The notes under the pieces: generated by a model
Told to the model about the DNA's origin: nothing
The model's input: only the letters and a program-made list of their open reading frames with translations
The model's database searches: none
Shown here: positions 8,350 through 16,894 of the stretch, one piece after another
How the letters are laid out: every line of letters begins with the position of its first letter
How positions within the stretch are numbered: position 1 is the first letter of the stretch
NCBI RefSeq assembly: GCF_013141865.1
Contig: NZ_RCST01000001.1
Coordinates: 4,402,001 to 4,466,000, forward strand
Reading direction: 5' to 3'
DNA: 64,000 nt
Source: Methylomonas sp. ZR1
Lineage (GTDB): Bacteria; Pseudomonadota; Gammaproteobacteria; Methylococcales; Methylomonadaceae
Made by a program: the position numbers and the translations under genes

Positions 8350-9198
8350 TTAGTATGGGTTATTTTCGGGGACCAGTTCCAAAGCCATTTCGGCGCTGGT
8401 TGCCAGACGAACGCCTTGTGCGCGCAGTTCGGTAAAAAATTGTTCGACCGCCGCTTCGAATCCACTGACAGGACTCATGCAGTCAGTCAGGATCACCAGC
8501 TTGCCTTTTAGCCCGGCGGCGCCGAACTGCAAAATGTCGTTAATCGTTTCTTTGACGCAATGGCTGCTGGCTTGGCCGGCGATTAACAAACGATCCGACT
8601 GAGCGAGCATTTCCAGTATGGCCCGATTCAACTGCGTTGCCGGATCGGCGGGATCAGGAATGACGGCTTTCAGTGCGGAAAAGCTTTCCGTCCAAATGTT
8701 TTCGCCTTTTTGCACCAGCGTAACGGGTTTGCAGGTTCGCGTTTCCCAATGGCTTAAGGCTTGCGCCAACTCGGGGTTAAGCTTGTGTCCCGGCGTCCCG
8801 ATTAAACAATGCGGCGGCCAAAGGATAAAAGGCCGCTGCATCTGCTCCAGTTGTTGCAGGTAGTTTAGAACATAATCGTTTTGCGCCGGTGACACCGGTG
8901 TGACGGCCAGGCGATAACGGCCTGCTAAAAAGTCAGCGGCGGTCACCCGGGAAAATGGGGGTGGGGCTACACCCTCTTCAGTTAGCCAAGAGCTGTTGTG
9001 TGCCAGATCGATCATGTGATGGGTGTCGAGCGTGGCGATAACGTTGGCAATGGCAAGTCCGGCCTGCTCAATCAGCTGCGCCAGTCTCAGGCAATCCTGA
9101 TAGGCGCCCGGCACGGGCAGGGCCGGAGCATAGCCTTCGGTCGCGTGATCGCAAAAGTCGTTTTGCGCATCAATGATCATTAATTGAATATTTGCCAT
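8350..9198 (-). CDS. Nicotinamidase-like cysteine hydrolase (isochorismatase fold)
   Basis: A 282-residue protein of the isochorismatase-like hydrolase superfamily. The catalytic triad is visible: Asp10 in MIIDAQNDF, Lys164 in VQKGENIWTESFSA, Cys214 in AGQASSHCVKE. The metal-site pattern LDTHH (58-61) followed by a further His matches nicotinamidases. It is longer than PncA of E. coli (213 residues). Being first in an operon with pncB, nadE and nadM, it most likely deamidates nicotinamide. It is transcribed away from nrtR across a palindromic operator. Confidence 0.85.
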   Translation of the reverse strand: MANIQLMIIDAQNDFCDHATEGYAPALPVPGAYQDCLRLAQLIEQAGLAIANVIATLDTHHMIDLAHNSSWLTEEGVAPPPFSRVTAADFLAGRYRLAVTPVSPAQNDYVLNYLQQLEQMQRPFILWPPHCLIGTPGHKLNPELAQALSHWETRTCKPVTLVQKGENIWTESFSALKAVIPDPADPATQLNRAILEMLAQSDRLLIAGQASSHCVKETINDILQFGAAGLKGKLVILTDCMSPVSGFEAAVEQFFTELRAQGVRLATSAEMALELVPENNPY

Positions 9199-9242
9199 GA
9201 GCTTTAACCTGCGACGATATTTGAGATGGGCTTAGCTTAACC

Positions 9243-9269
9243 CTGTTAGTTGCATAATGCAACTAACAG
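9243..9269. promoter_or_regulatory. 27-bp perfect palindrome, probable NrtR operator
   Basis: Two 13-base arms, CTGTTAGTTGCAT and ATGCAACTAACAG, around a single central A. It lies in the divergent region between nrtR and the NAD salvage operon, 45 bases upstream of the salvage start. NrtR is known to bind palindromes in front of NAD genes and to be released by ADP-ribose; assignment of this site rests on position and symmetry. A TATAAT at 9305-9310 may be the nrtR -10 box. Confidence 0.8.
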
Positions 9270-9355
9270 AAATTTATCGTGCGCTATTTTTATGCAGGTA
9301 TAGTTATAATTATTTACTAAGTAAGTTGCCTCCCATCGCCCAACTCAATATTGCT

Positions 9356-10024
9356 ATGCTCGAACCCATTATTTCAACTGTTGATATTGTCTTGCTGATC
9401 ATCCAAGAAGATCGCTTGTGCGTCACGCTGTCCAAACGCGACAAAGAACCTTACGCAAACCAGGAAGCCTTGCCCGGCGGGTATATTCACGCGCAAGACG
9501 ATAGGGATTGCCTGGACGCCGCGGTACGCATCCTGCAACAAAAAACCGGTTTGCTGCCGCCCTATTTAGAGCAACTGAAAACCTTTGCCGGCGCAGCGCG
9601 GGACCCGCGCGGCTGGTCAATCTCGGTGGCGTATTTTGCTTTGGTCGATGCCGATTTGATCCTGTCCGCAAATAATCCCGGCCTGACCGTTTGTGCAGTG
9701 GATGCCTTGCGGCGTTTACCGTTTGACCATAACGACATCATTGCCACGGCGGTGGAGCGGATTCGTAACAAGTCGCAGTATTCCTCCTTGCCTTGTTACT
9801 TGGCCGGTGAAACCTTTAGCCTGCCGAGATTGCAGAAAATTTACGAGGCTTGCTTAGGCGAAACGTTGAACAAAGTCAGTTTTCGACGAAAAATGGAGGA
9901 ACTGGGAGTGCTGGAAACAGTAGAAGGGCAAACCGAAGCCGCCGGTGCACACAGACCCGCGCAGCTTTATCGGTTGAAAAGCGAATTTAAAAATCAGTTA
10001 AAACTATTGGTGCGCGGATTATAG
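9356..10024 (+). CDS. nrtR: NrtR, Nudix-related transcriptional regulator of NAD metabolism
   Basis: A 222-residue regulator. The N-terminal half is a Nudix fold with a degenerate box (GGYIHAQDDRDCLDAAVRIL: the catalytic glutamates of REL.EE are lost), typical of NrtR, which senses ADP-ribose instead of cleaving it. The C-terminal part is a winged helix (FSLPRLQKIYEACLG, VSFRRKMEELGVLE). I chose ATG 9356 because an in-frame ATG at 9257 lies inside the palindromic operator and the 33 extra residues are not Nudix-like. It is divergent from the operon it should repress. Confidence 0.9.
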   Translation: MLEPIISTVDIVLLIIQEDRLCVTLSKRDKEPYANQEALPGGYIHAQDDRDCLDAAVRILQQKTGLLPPYLEQLKTFAGAARDPRGWSISVAYFALVDADLILSANNPGLTVCAVDALRRLPFDHNDIIATAVERIRNKSQYSSLPCYLAGETFSLPRLQKIYEACLGETLNKVSFRRKMEELGVLETVEGQTEAAGAHRPAQLYRLKSEFKNQLKLLVRGL

Positions 10025-10040
10025 CGCCCGATCTTGTAGC

Positions 10041-10661
10041 TTAGTGCCGACCTGTTTCGGCATCGCTTTTTTGCATTAAGCCATCCAGCGTCAAGCCGCA
10101 ACTCGGCGCAAACGCCTGCATAAAAAACACTACTTCCGGCTGTTGCAATTCATGAATATTCTGAGCCAACTGCGCGGCGGCCATTTCAAACTCGGTGTTG
10201 CCGGCTTTGAGTTCGGCCTGGCATTTTAGATAAGCGGAAATCTTGTCGGCTGCTTTGATGATGTGCTGATGAGTCTCAGGCAGGCTTTCGTGTTGAATAA
10301 ACGAGCGAAAATCCTCGCGCAATGCGTCCGGCAACAAGTTCAACAGCTCGGTTTCGGCCTGTTGTTCGATTTGCTTGTAAGCGCCGAGTATCGCCGGTGA
10401 GTGGTATTTGATCGGTGTCGGCAAATCGCCGGTAATCACTTCCGTCACATCATGATACAGCGCGGCGGTGGCAACCACATTGGCGTCGAGTTGGCCGTCA
10501 AAATAGCGATTTTTGATTAAGGCCAGCGTGTGGGCAATCACCGCCACTTCCCAGCTATGCTCCATGACATTTTCTTCATGGGCGTTGCGCTTCAAACCCC
10601 AGCGCTTGATCCAGCGCAAGCGCGATAGGTACGCATAGAAGCTGCTGCTAATGGCTGGCAT
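10041..10661 (-). CDS. yfbR: 5'-deoxynucleotidase, YfbR family
   Basis: A 206-residue HD-domain protein that should dephosphorylate deoxyribonucleoside 5'-monophosphates. It has the YfbR start (SSFYAYLSRLRWIKRWGLKRN), His35 in NVMEHSWEVA, the metal-binding His70-Asp71 in ALYHDVTEVITGDLPTP, and KAADKISAYLKC. Its start overlaps the upstream aspartic protease stop by one base (TAATG), so the two are translationally coupled, an unusual pairing. Confidence 0.92.
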   Translation of the reverse strand: MPAISSSFYAYLSRLRWIKRWGLKRNAHEENVMEHSWEVAVIAHTLALIKNRYFDGQLDANVVATAALYHDVTEVITGDLPTPIKYHSPAILGAYKQIEQQAETELLNLLPDALREDFRSFIQHESLPETHQHIIKAADKISAYLKCQAELKAGNTEFEMAAAQLAQNIHELQQPEVVFFMQAFAPSCGLTLDGLMQKSDAETGRH

Positions 10662-11446
10662 TAATGATCGCTATAGGTTGTGGTGCAGACTTTGCGTTCA
10701 TCGCAATGCACGGTTTTTTTGATGGTCGTGGGCTTTTTGGCAGATTGATTGGCGGCCAAGTTCTCCGGGCTGTCCACGTATTGGCTCGCCGGTCTGATGC
10801 CGGCTTGGTTATTGGCTAACAAAGTCAGCGTATTGCCGGTTTGCGTGATCTGGAAATATTTTAAAGTATTCATGCCAATCAACACTTCATCCAGGTGGTC
10901 GTTGATGTGCGCATCAAGATTTTTAATGACAGCACTACCCAGAACCAAGCTGGTGATTTGAGTCGCGCGATCCGCTACTTTGCCGCCGGCAGTATTGGAT
11001 TGCACCACGCCGCCGAAGGGCAAACCGGCTTGGATTGCCATACTGCTCGGAATCACGGTTTTGGTCGCTCCGGTGTCGATTAGAAAAGGCATAGGCACAT
11101 TATTGACTAACACCGTACCGCGAAAATGGCCTTGCGGGTCGGTTTTTAAAACCACGCCGCCGGCTTTGGGAGTAATCAGATTAGATTGCGGTTGGGCTTG
11201 CGGAGCCATAGCCACCGGAAGCGGTATCTCCGTCTGCCTTTTGGACTGTTGGAACCTCAAAAAGGCATCGGCGCCGTACCACAGGGCGGCAATGGTTAAG
11301 ACCGGAAACAAAAGATAGCGAATGCCGCTGTGACCGGATTTTCCGCGATCCCGCTGCGTCGTCCGATGAGCGACCACATCAGGGCCGGCAATATTAGACC
11401 CTGGTTGATATTTTTCCCGGTAGTAGTCGCGATCCTGTATGCCCAT
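10661..11446 (-). CDS. Membrane-anchored retropepsin-like aspartic protease
   Basis: A 261-residue protein with one membrane helix near residues 42-62 and a single-domain clan AA aspartic protease in the periplasmic part. The catalytic motif FLIDTGATKTVIP is at about 121-133, followed by ADRATQITSLVLGS and EVLIGMNTLKYF. As in other bacterial retropepsins it would act as a dimer. ATG 11446 is preceded by GGAACGGAAC; a TTG at 11461 is less likely. The C-terminal ~45 residues are Lys/Thr-rich and not conserved in the fold. Confidence 0.85.
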   Translation of the reverse strand: MGIQDRDYYREKYQPGSNIAGPDVVAHRTTQRDRGKSGHSGIRYLLFPVLTIAALWYGADAFLRFQQSKRQTEIPLPVAMAPQAQPQSNLITPKAGGVVLKTDPQGHFRGTVLVNNVPMPFLIDTGATKTVIPSSMAIQAGLPFGGVVQSNTAGGKVADRATQITSLVLGSAVIKNLDAHINDHLDEVLIGMNTLKYFQITQTGNTLTLLANNQAGIRPASQYVDSPENLAANQSAKKPTTIKKTVHCDERKVCTTTYSDH

Positions 11447-11554
11447 GTTCCGTTCCGACAATCTGCGTTCAGCGAAAAAACTCGTAGCATTCTCAGCTAG
11501 CGCCGATTATTACCTAAAACTTAGCATACCGGTGAGCGGGAGTGAGAAAACGGG

Positions 11555-11574
11555 GCTCCCGCTTAAGCGGGAGC
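11555..11574. repeat. 20-bp perfect palindrome, REP-like
   Basis: GCTCCCGCTTAAGCGGGAGC, a perfect dyad in a gap between the aspartic protease promoter side and the 3' end of the next gene. The core resembles the palindrome at 2052-2079. No T-run follows, so a REP-type repeat is more likely than a rho-independent terminator. Confidence 0.5.
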
Positions 11575-11640
11575 AACGATGTTTGAGGGCCGGGTTAATA
11601 AAACCGGGTTAACCGGGTCCAGTGCCGATCAATCCACCGC

Positions 11641-12096
11641 TTATGCGAAATACAACGCGCGCAGCTCACTTTGCGATGCAGCGCTCAACTCTTTGCCATC
11701 GCTTTTGCGGGTGACTGTGTACACGCCTTTACCGAGAACGATTTCCTCGCCATCACTGGCAAAGCCAACGACGTTATGATTGGCGTCGAAAGGAATACGA
11801 TGCAAACCGCCGTTGTGGCTGTTGAAGTCGGCGATAATACCCATATGCGGCGGGTTTTTTACCGAATCCCACCAAGGCAGTTTGCCGGCATCCTGCGCCC
11901 AAGTTTCACTTAAGGCTTCCGGCGGCAGGCAACGTTCGACCAGGCGCTGGCCGATCACAGCAAATTGCATGCGCGCTATTTTCTCGGGTTCGGTGCCGAC
12001 CATATCCCGCGTTTCCAGAATATCACCACTCAGATACGCATCGCTTGTTGAAACAACGCGGTTCCACGTGCCGTCAAGATTTTTGTGTTCAAACAT
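11641..12096 (-). CDS. Hypothetical protein, 151 residues
   Basis: I do not recognise the family. The protein starts MFEHKNLDGTWNRVVSTSDAYLSGDIL and has no signal peptide or membrane helix. A middle motif LPWWDSVKNPPHMGIIADFNSHNGG and a C-terminal GEEIVLGKGVYTV suggest a small beta-rich soluble domain. The chosen ATG 12096 has a strong AAGGGGAA ribosome site; an upstream in-frame ATG at 12174 has none. It is a single-gene unit. It could be a ligand-binding or enzyme domain, but nothing shows which. Confidence 0.65.
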   Translation of the reverse strand: MFEHKNLDGTWNRVVSTSDAYLSGDILETRDMVGTEPEKIARMQFAVIGQRLVERCLPPEALSETWAQDAGKLPWWDSVKNPPHMGIIADFNSHNGGLHRIPFDANHNVVGFASDGEEIVLGKGVYTVTRKSDGKELSAASQSELRALYFA

Positions 12097-12516
12097 TTTA
12101 TTCCCCTTAGTCGATTTGATTTGGACAGGCATTAACCGCCAAGCAAAATCATGACCAATTTCCGCCGGCGCCAAAATTCGGCAATAACTGTTTGTTTTTA
12201 AAACTTAAGGCCGCTTCGAGTAAGTCTTCCGGCAGGCTCAAGGCGAAGCATATGTTATTGATTCCGTTCGTGGTAAATTTGTCGGGCCGCCAGTGCAATC
12301 AATGTGTTAAGAGTTTCCTTGTAAATACAAACCCAGCCCTTTCATCGCTATCTCAAAGCTCGCAAAAAGCGCTATCTTCGGAAACGCTTGCCAGCTGTCC
12401 GACAATTTATCGAATTCCCGACAAAAACGCTCAGTATCGTAAGGTCAATCTGAGTGAAGAGATGTCGAAAGCCTGATGCCCCTTTTCATGCTAAAGATCA
12501 ATAATTCGTTTTGCGG
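12097..12516. other. Gene-free interval of about 420 bp
   Basis: It separates the hypothetical protein from the exported Gln/Arg-rich protein gene, both on the minus strand, so it holds the promoter of the former. A + strand frame of 94 codons inside has no convincing ribosome site and no recognisable pattern. Nothing else stands out. Confidence 0.4.
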
Positions 12517-12906
12517 CTACCAGCGTCCGCGTTGGTGATTCTCGAATCCCGGCATTTGCTGAGGTTGCGGTGGGTAGACGAAACCCCTTACTGGCGGTAA
12601 CCCATAATAGTCGGCAGGAGCCTGATAGCCGGTCGGAGGCTGAGGAACGTAGCCGCGATAGCCACCTCGATAGCCCTGAAAACCTTGATTGCCTTGATTT
12701 CTTTGATAGTTTTGAAAATCACGATCCTGGTCATCATAGTCATTGCTGTAATCGTCTCGGCGATTGTATTGCCGCTGTTCTGGTTGCTGCCGGTATTGTC
12801 GTTGCTGCGGTTGCTGACGTGGCGTGTAGACCCAGTCATCTTGATCGCCGAAGGCCGTGCCTGACAAAAGCCAGCCAAATACCAAAACTATCGCCTGCCT
12901 AACCAT
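12517..12906 (-). CDS. Exported Gln/Arg/Tyr-rich protein with an APADYYGLPPVRGFVY box
   Basis: A 129-residue protein with a signal peptide (IVLVFGWLLSGTAFG) and a disordered mature region: QQRQYRQQ-type repeats, an Asp/Tyr-rich stretch, and GNQGFQGYRGGYRGY. The C-terminal box YQAPADYYGLPPVRGFVY is nearly identical to that of the protein at 3368-3649, and both proteins end in a short Arg-X-X-Arg...Trp tail. The leader AGGAGGATTT-ATG is also the same in both. Function unknown; probably an envelope protein. Confidence 0.7.
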   Translation of the reverse strand: MVRQAIVLVFGWLLSGTAFGDQDDWVYTPRQQPQQRQYRQQPEQRQYNRRDDYSNDYDDQDRDFQNYQRNQGNQGFQGYRGGYRGYVPQPPTGYQAPADYYGLPPVRGFVYPPQPQQMPGFENHQRGRW

Positions 12907-13121
12907 AAATCCTCCTAAAGTTGGATTTTAGTGAATACTCGTCAGTTTACTAAAAGATGGCGTCGGACTCAGTCATTTAGGTGTTGAGCAATTGTGCGCT
13001 CAGACCGATAAATATCTAAAAATTAAATATACATATGCAATTTAATCATTAATAAGCTGAGTGATTGCGCTGGCATAATGAAGTCACTTATCGAATATTA
13101 TGAAGTTTAAGGTGATTGTCT

Positions 13122-13934
13122 ATGAATTTAATGTATACGGCATCCGGTTTTGCCGTGGGTATGTTGGTGGGTGTTACCGGGGTTGGCGGCGGTTCGTTGA
13201 TGACACCGCTTCTGGTGTTTTTGTTTGGCTTTAAACCCGCCGTCGCGGTAGGCACGGATTTACTGTATGCGTCGATTACGAAAACCGCAGGGGTGTTTGT
13301 TCATCACGGTAAGCACGGTTCGGTAGATTGGAAAATCGTCGGCTGGTTGGCGTTGGGTAGCTTGCCTTTTGCAGGTGTAACACTTTATGTGTTGAAAAAT
13401 CTGATGGAGGTTGGCAAGGAAGTGACCGGTGCAATTACCTTTACCTTGGGTGTGGCTTTGTTGCTGACCGCTCTGGCCTTGCTGGTTCGCAGTATTCTGT
13501 TACGCAAAGCGTCCAAGAGTGCGGAGATTGATGACGAACACAGCAACCAGGGAAATAGCGGCCGATTTTCACCACGTTGGGAAAAAGTTGCCACGGTTTT
13601 TACTGGTGCTGTGCTGGGGGTGTTGGTGACATTGTCGTCGGTTGGTGCCGGAGCTTTGGGAACCGTTGCTTTGCTATTTCTTTATCCAAGAATGACGACC
13701 TTGAAAATTGTCGGTACCGATTTGGCGCACGCGATTCCTTTGACCGCCGTGGCCGGTTTGGGACATTTGAGCCTGGGGAATTTCGATCTGGATTTACTGA
13801 TCAGCTTGCTGCTGGGGTCGGTGCCGGGTATTTGGGTCGGCAGTCATCTAAGTGCGAAGATTCCCGAATATTTTTTGCGTCCGGTGTTAGCGACTTTACT
13901 GCTGGTGATAGGCTTAAAATTCGTATTGCAATAA
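13122..13934 (+). CDS. TauE/SafE family sulfite or organoanion exporter
   Basis: A 270-residue permease with about eight hydrophobic helices and the duplicated TauE/SafE signature: VGVTGVGGGSLMTPLLV near the N-terminus and LVTLSSVGAGALGTVALLFLYP in the second half. A polar loop near residues 125-150 links the two halves. It probably exports sulfite, sulfoacetate or a similar anion; the substrate is not predictable. ATG 13122 follows AAGGTG. A strong bidirectional terminator follows. Confidence 0.88.
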   Translation: MNLMYTASGFAVGMLVGVTGVGGGSLMTPLLVFLFGFKPAVAVGTDLLYASITKTAGVFVHHGKHGSVDWKIVGWLALGSLPFAGVTLYVLKNLMEVGKEVTGAITFTLGVALLLTALALLVRSILLRKASKSAEIDDEHSNQGNSGRFSPRWEKVATVFTGAVLGVLVTLSSVGAGALGTVALLFLYPRMTTLKIVGTDLAHAIPLTAVAGLGHLSLGNFDLDLLISLLLGSVPGIWVGSHLSAKIPEYFLRPVLATLLLVIGLKFVLQ

Positions 13935-13955
13935 GCCCAATCTGGTTTTCTGAAT

Positions 13956-13996
13956 AAAAAAGCCGTGCTCGTCTTTGCGACGAGCACGGCTTTTTT
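13956..13996. terminator. Bidirectional rho-independent terminator
   Basis: Stem AGCCGTGCTCGTC / GACGAGCACGGCT (13961-13973 with 13979-13991) around TTTGC, flanked by A5 on the left and T-run on the right. It serves both the TauE gene (+) and typA (-), which converge here. Confidence 0.95.
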
Positions 13997-14003
13997 TGTT
14001 TGC

Positions 14004-15812
14004 CTATTTCGGTGCGCGTTTGCGTTCGTTTTCAGTCAATAAGATTTTACGTAGACGAATTGATTTAGGTGTCACTTCGACCAACTCGTCATCACTGATA
14101 AATTCCAAAGCTTGTTCCAGCGTCATTTTTTGAATTTTGGCGCAGGTCAAGCTGTCGTCAGAGCCCGCCGCGCGGATGTTGGTTAAAGGTTTGGGCTTGG
14201 TCGGGTTAACCACTAAATCGTTACCGCGAGAATGGATACCGACCAATTGACCTTCGTAGATTTCATCGCCATTAACCACCAGCAACTCACCGCGAGCTTG
14301 CAGCGGATACAGCGAATAATCGACCGCTTTACCTTTAGCCATGGAGATCAATACGCCACGCACACGATTGCCGACCGCGCCTTCTTTCACAGGGCCATAA
14401 TGGTCGAATACGTGATAGAACAGGCCCGATCCGGAGGTTGCGGTCAGGAATTCCGTTTGAAAGCCCAACAAACCGCGGGAAGGCACGACATATTCCAGAC
14501 GGATGCGGCCTTTACCGTCCGGCACCATGTCTTTCAGGTCGCCTTTACGGTCACCCAATTTTTCCATGATGGTGCCTTGGTGCTGCTCTTCCACTTCAAT
14601 CGTGACATTTTCAAACGGTTCTTGTTTGATGCCGTCGATTTCCTTGATGATCACTTGCGGGCGCGAAACGCCCAGCTCGAACCCTTCGCGACGCATATTT
14701 TCGATCAATACCGACAAGTGCAACTCGCCACGACCGGACACTTTAAATTTATCCGGATCGTCGGTGGTTTCAACACGCAGGGCCACGTTGTGCTGCAGCT
14801 CTTTTTGTAAGCGGTCGTAAATTTGGCGAGTGGTAATGAATTTGCCTTCTCTACCGGCAAACGGCGAATTGTTGACCTGAAAGGTCATGCTCACGGTCGG
14901 TTCGTCGACCGATAGCGGCGGCAAGGCAACTACATTGTTAGGGTCGCACAAGGTTTCCGAGATTTTCAGATTCTCGATACCGCAGAAGGCAATGATGTCG
15001 CCCGCTTGCGCGGTTTCCACTTCGACGCGCTCCAAGCCATGGAAACCATACAGTTTCAGCATGCGGCCACTACGGGTTTTGCCTTCGTTATCGATAATGG
15101 TCAATGGCATGTTGCGCGAGACTTTGCCTTGCTTGATACGACCGATGCCGATTACGCCGACGTAGGAGTTGTAATCCAGACTGATGACTTGCATTTGGAA
15201 CGGTGCGTCCACATCAACCGGCGGCGGCGCTACTTTATCGACAATAGTTTGGAACAGCGGTGTCATATCGCCGCCGGATACGTCGGCTTCCAGGCCGGCG
15301 AAACCATTTAACGCGGAGGCATAAACAATTGGGAAATCCAATTGTTCATCGGTGGCGCCGAGGTTATCGAACAAGTCGAAAGTTTGGTCGACGACCCAAT
15401 CAGGGCGCGCGCCGGGACGGTCTACTTTATTGATCACCACAATCGGTTTTAAACCCAAGGCAAAGGCTTTTTTGGTAACAAAGCGGGTTTGCGGCATCGG
15501 GCCGTCGACCGCGTCAACTAACAATAAAACTGAATCCACCATCGATAAAACCCGTTCAACTTCGCCGCCGAAGTCGGCGTGTCCTGGGGTGTCGACGATG
15601 TTGATGTGATAGCCGTTCCAGTCGATCGCGGTGTTTTTCGCCAGAATGGTAATGCCGCGTTCTTTTTCCAGCGCGTTGGAGTCCATCACCCGTTCGTCGA
15701 CTTTGGTGTGCGCGTCGAAGGTGCCGGATTGCTGTAAAAGTTGGTCAACCAGGGTGGTTTTGCCGTGGTCGACGTGGGCGATGATCGCGATGTTTCTGAG
15801 TTTTTCTATCAC
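14004..15812 (-). CDS. typA: Ribosome-associated GTPase TypA/BipA
   Basis: A 602-residue translational GTPase that acts on the 50S subunit and in stress and cold adaptation. G motifs are intact: [15 protein letters not shown] (P-loop), [41 protein letters not shown]. The BipA-specific C-terminus ([21 protein letters not shown], then [19 protein letters not shown]) is present. Start is a GTG ([10 protein letters not shown]), matching the family N-terminus. It is a single-gene unit that ends at the shared terminator. Confidence 0.97.
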   Translation of the reverse strand: MIEKLRNIAIIAHVDHGKTTLVDQLLQQSGTFDAHTKVDERVMDSNALEKERGITILAKNTAIDWNGYHINIVDTPGHADFGGEVERVLSMVDSVLLLVDAVDGPMPQTRFVTKKAFALGLKPIVVINKVDRPGARPDWVVDQTFDLFDNLGATDEQLDFPIVYASALNGFAGLEADVSGGDMTPLFQTIVDKVAPPPVDVDAPFQMQVISLDYNSYVGVIGIGRIKQGKVSRNMPLTIIDNEGKTRSGRMLKLYGFHGLERVEVETAQAGDIIAFCGIENLKISETLCDPNNVVALPPLSVDEPTVSMTFQVNNSPFAGREGKFITTRQIYDRLQKELQHNVALRVETTDDPDKFKVSGRGELHLSVLIENMRREGFELGVSRPQVIIKEIDGIKQEPFENVTIEVEEQHQGTIMEKLGDRKGDLKDMVPDGKGRIRLEYVVPSRGLLGFQTEFLTATSGSGLFYHVFDHYGPVKEGAVGNRVRGVLISMAKGKAVDYSLYPLQARGELLVVNGDEIYEGQLVGIHSRGNDLVVNPTKPKPLTNIRAAGSDDSLTCAKIQKMTLEQALEFISDDELVEVTPKSIRLRKILLTENERKRAPK

Positions 15813-15919
15813 AATAATTTACTAGATGATTTTTAAGGAACAGATAGGCCGAACGGACAAGCCGCCCAGCGGGATTTAGTTTTGGTTCGCGCGCGGGCGC
15901 GGACCGGTTGGCTGAGGGA

Positions 15920-16312
15920 TTAACTTTGTTGCCAAGGCAAGCCGTGAAAACGCCAGCCACCGGTATTGCCGCGGTGTTTGTTTTCATCCAGCGGGCCTTC
16001 GAAGCCTTCTAGAATGTTGATCAGATGCTGATAACCTGCCGCTTCCAGGGCTTTGGCGGCGTCTACAGAGCGTTGTCCGCTGCGGCATAAGAGCAGTATC
16101 GGCGCGGCTTTATCTGGGGCGTACTGTTGTACTTGCTCCACAAAACCCGTATTTAACTGCATGCCGGGAAATTCTTTCCAGGCCACATGAATGGCTTGCG
16201 GCGGGTGGCCGACAAAGCTGTGCTCAATGGCTGTCCTGACATCGATCAGTACCGCTGCCGGATTGCTTTGTAATACCGCCCAGGATTGTTTGGGGTCGAG
16301 ATTTTCTATCAT
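15920..16312 (-). CDS. Single-domain rhodanese-like protein
   Basis: A 130-residue rhodanese fold: LIDVRTAIEHSFVGH, an active-site loop CRSGQRS at 76-82 with catalytic Cys76, and EGFEGPLDENKHRG. Cytoplasmic, no signal peptide. Probably a persulfide carrier or sulfurtransferase; the acceptor is unknown. It lies 12 bases from the methyltransferase gene upstream, suggesting one operon with LysR and methyltransferase genes. Confidence 0.88.
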   Translation of the reverse strand: MIENLDPKQSWAVLQSNPAAVLIDVRTAIEHSFVGHPPQAIHVAWKEFPGMQLNTGFVEQVQQYAPDKAAPILLLCRSGQRSVDAAKALEAAGYQHLINILEGFEGPLDENKHRGNTGGWRFHGLPWQQS

Positions 16313-16324
16313 TAATTTACCGCT

Positions 16325-16894
16325 TTATTTTTGCCCAATAAAACAGGCTTCGTTTCTATTGCCGAATCGCGCATCACCGAGTTTTGCGTATTCTTGGTAA
16401 AAAACCACGCTTAAGGGGCTGAATAGCCGCAATAATTCGTTGTTTGCCAGTAAATACTCGGGATTGCTGGGGCCTTGTTGGTCAAGTTTGTTGCGGGTAA
16501 ATGTTTGATAAAACAGCAGGCCGCCCGGTTTCAAGGCCGCCATTATCGCATTACACAGGGTTCGGTCAAGAAAACGACAGATGACAATCACATCGTAAGT
16601 CTGCTGCACCAGCGTTTCTGCACTGATATGGCATTGCCGAGTGGCGATTGGCAAGCCTTTTTCGGCAGCTTGTTGTTGCAATATTTGTAAAGCGACCGAG
16701 GAAATATCCCAGGCATCCACATCAAGGCCGGATTCGGCGAGGAGGACGGCGTTGCCGCCCAGGCCGCAGGCCAAATCCAGCGCTTTGCCTTGCTTGGGTA
16801 GCAAATATCGATGCTGCACCAACACCTCGGCTGGCGCAGGTGAGGCGGCAGAATCTCGATAAATGGCGTCCCACTTACTTTGTAGATCGGTCAT
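16325..16894 (-). CDS. Class I SAM-dependent methyltransferase
   Basis: A 189-residue methyltransferase with motif I ALDLACGLGGNAVLLAESG and the acidic DAWDISSVALQIL strand, then LKPGGLLFYQTF. It resembles the TehB/thiopurine-type small methyltransferases. ATG 16894 overlaps the stop of the upstream LysR gene (ATGA). The longer frame upstream is an out-of-family extension within the LysR gene. Substrate unknown; the operon with rhodanese hints at a sulfur, selenium or tellurium compound, but this is inference. Confidence 0.85.
   Translation of the reverse strand: MTDLQSKWDAIYRDSAASPAPAEVLVQHRYLLPKQGKALDLACGLGGNAVLLAESGLDVDAWDISSVALQILQQQAAEKGLPIATRQCHISAETLVQQTYDVIVICRFLDRTLCNAIMAALKPGGLLFYQTFTRNKLDQQGPSNPEYLLANNELLRLFSPLSVVFYQEYAKLGDARFGNRNEACFIGQK

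Noticed and set aside
9257..9355. An earlier in-frame ATG for nrtR at 9257
   Set aside because: It is inside the palindromic operator and the extra residues do not resemble the Nudix domain.
12192..12476. A 94-codon frame on the plus strand
   Set aside because: No ribosome site, no recognisable pattern, and it lies in a gene-free interval.
14232..14810. A long frame antisense to typA
   Set aside because: A shadow of a highly conserved gene with no independent signal.
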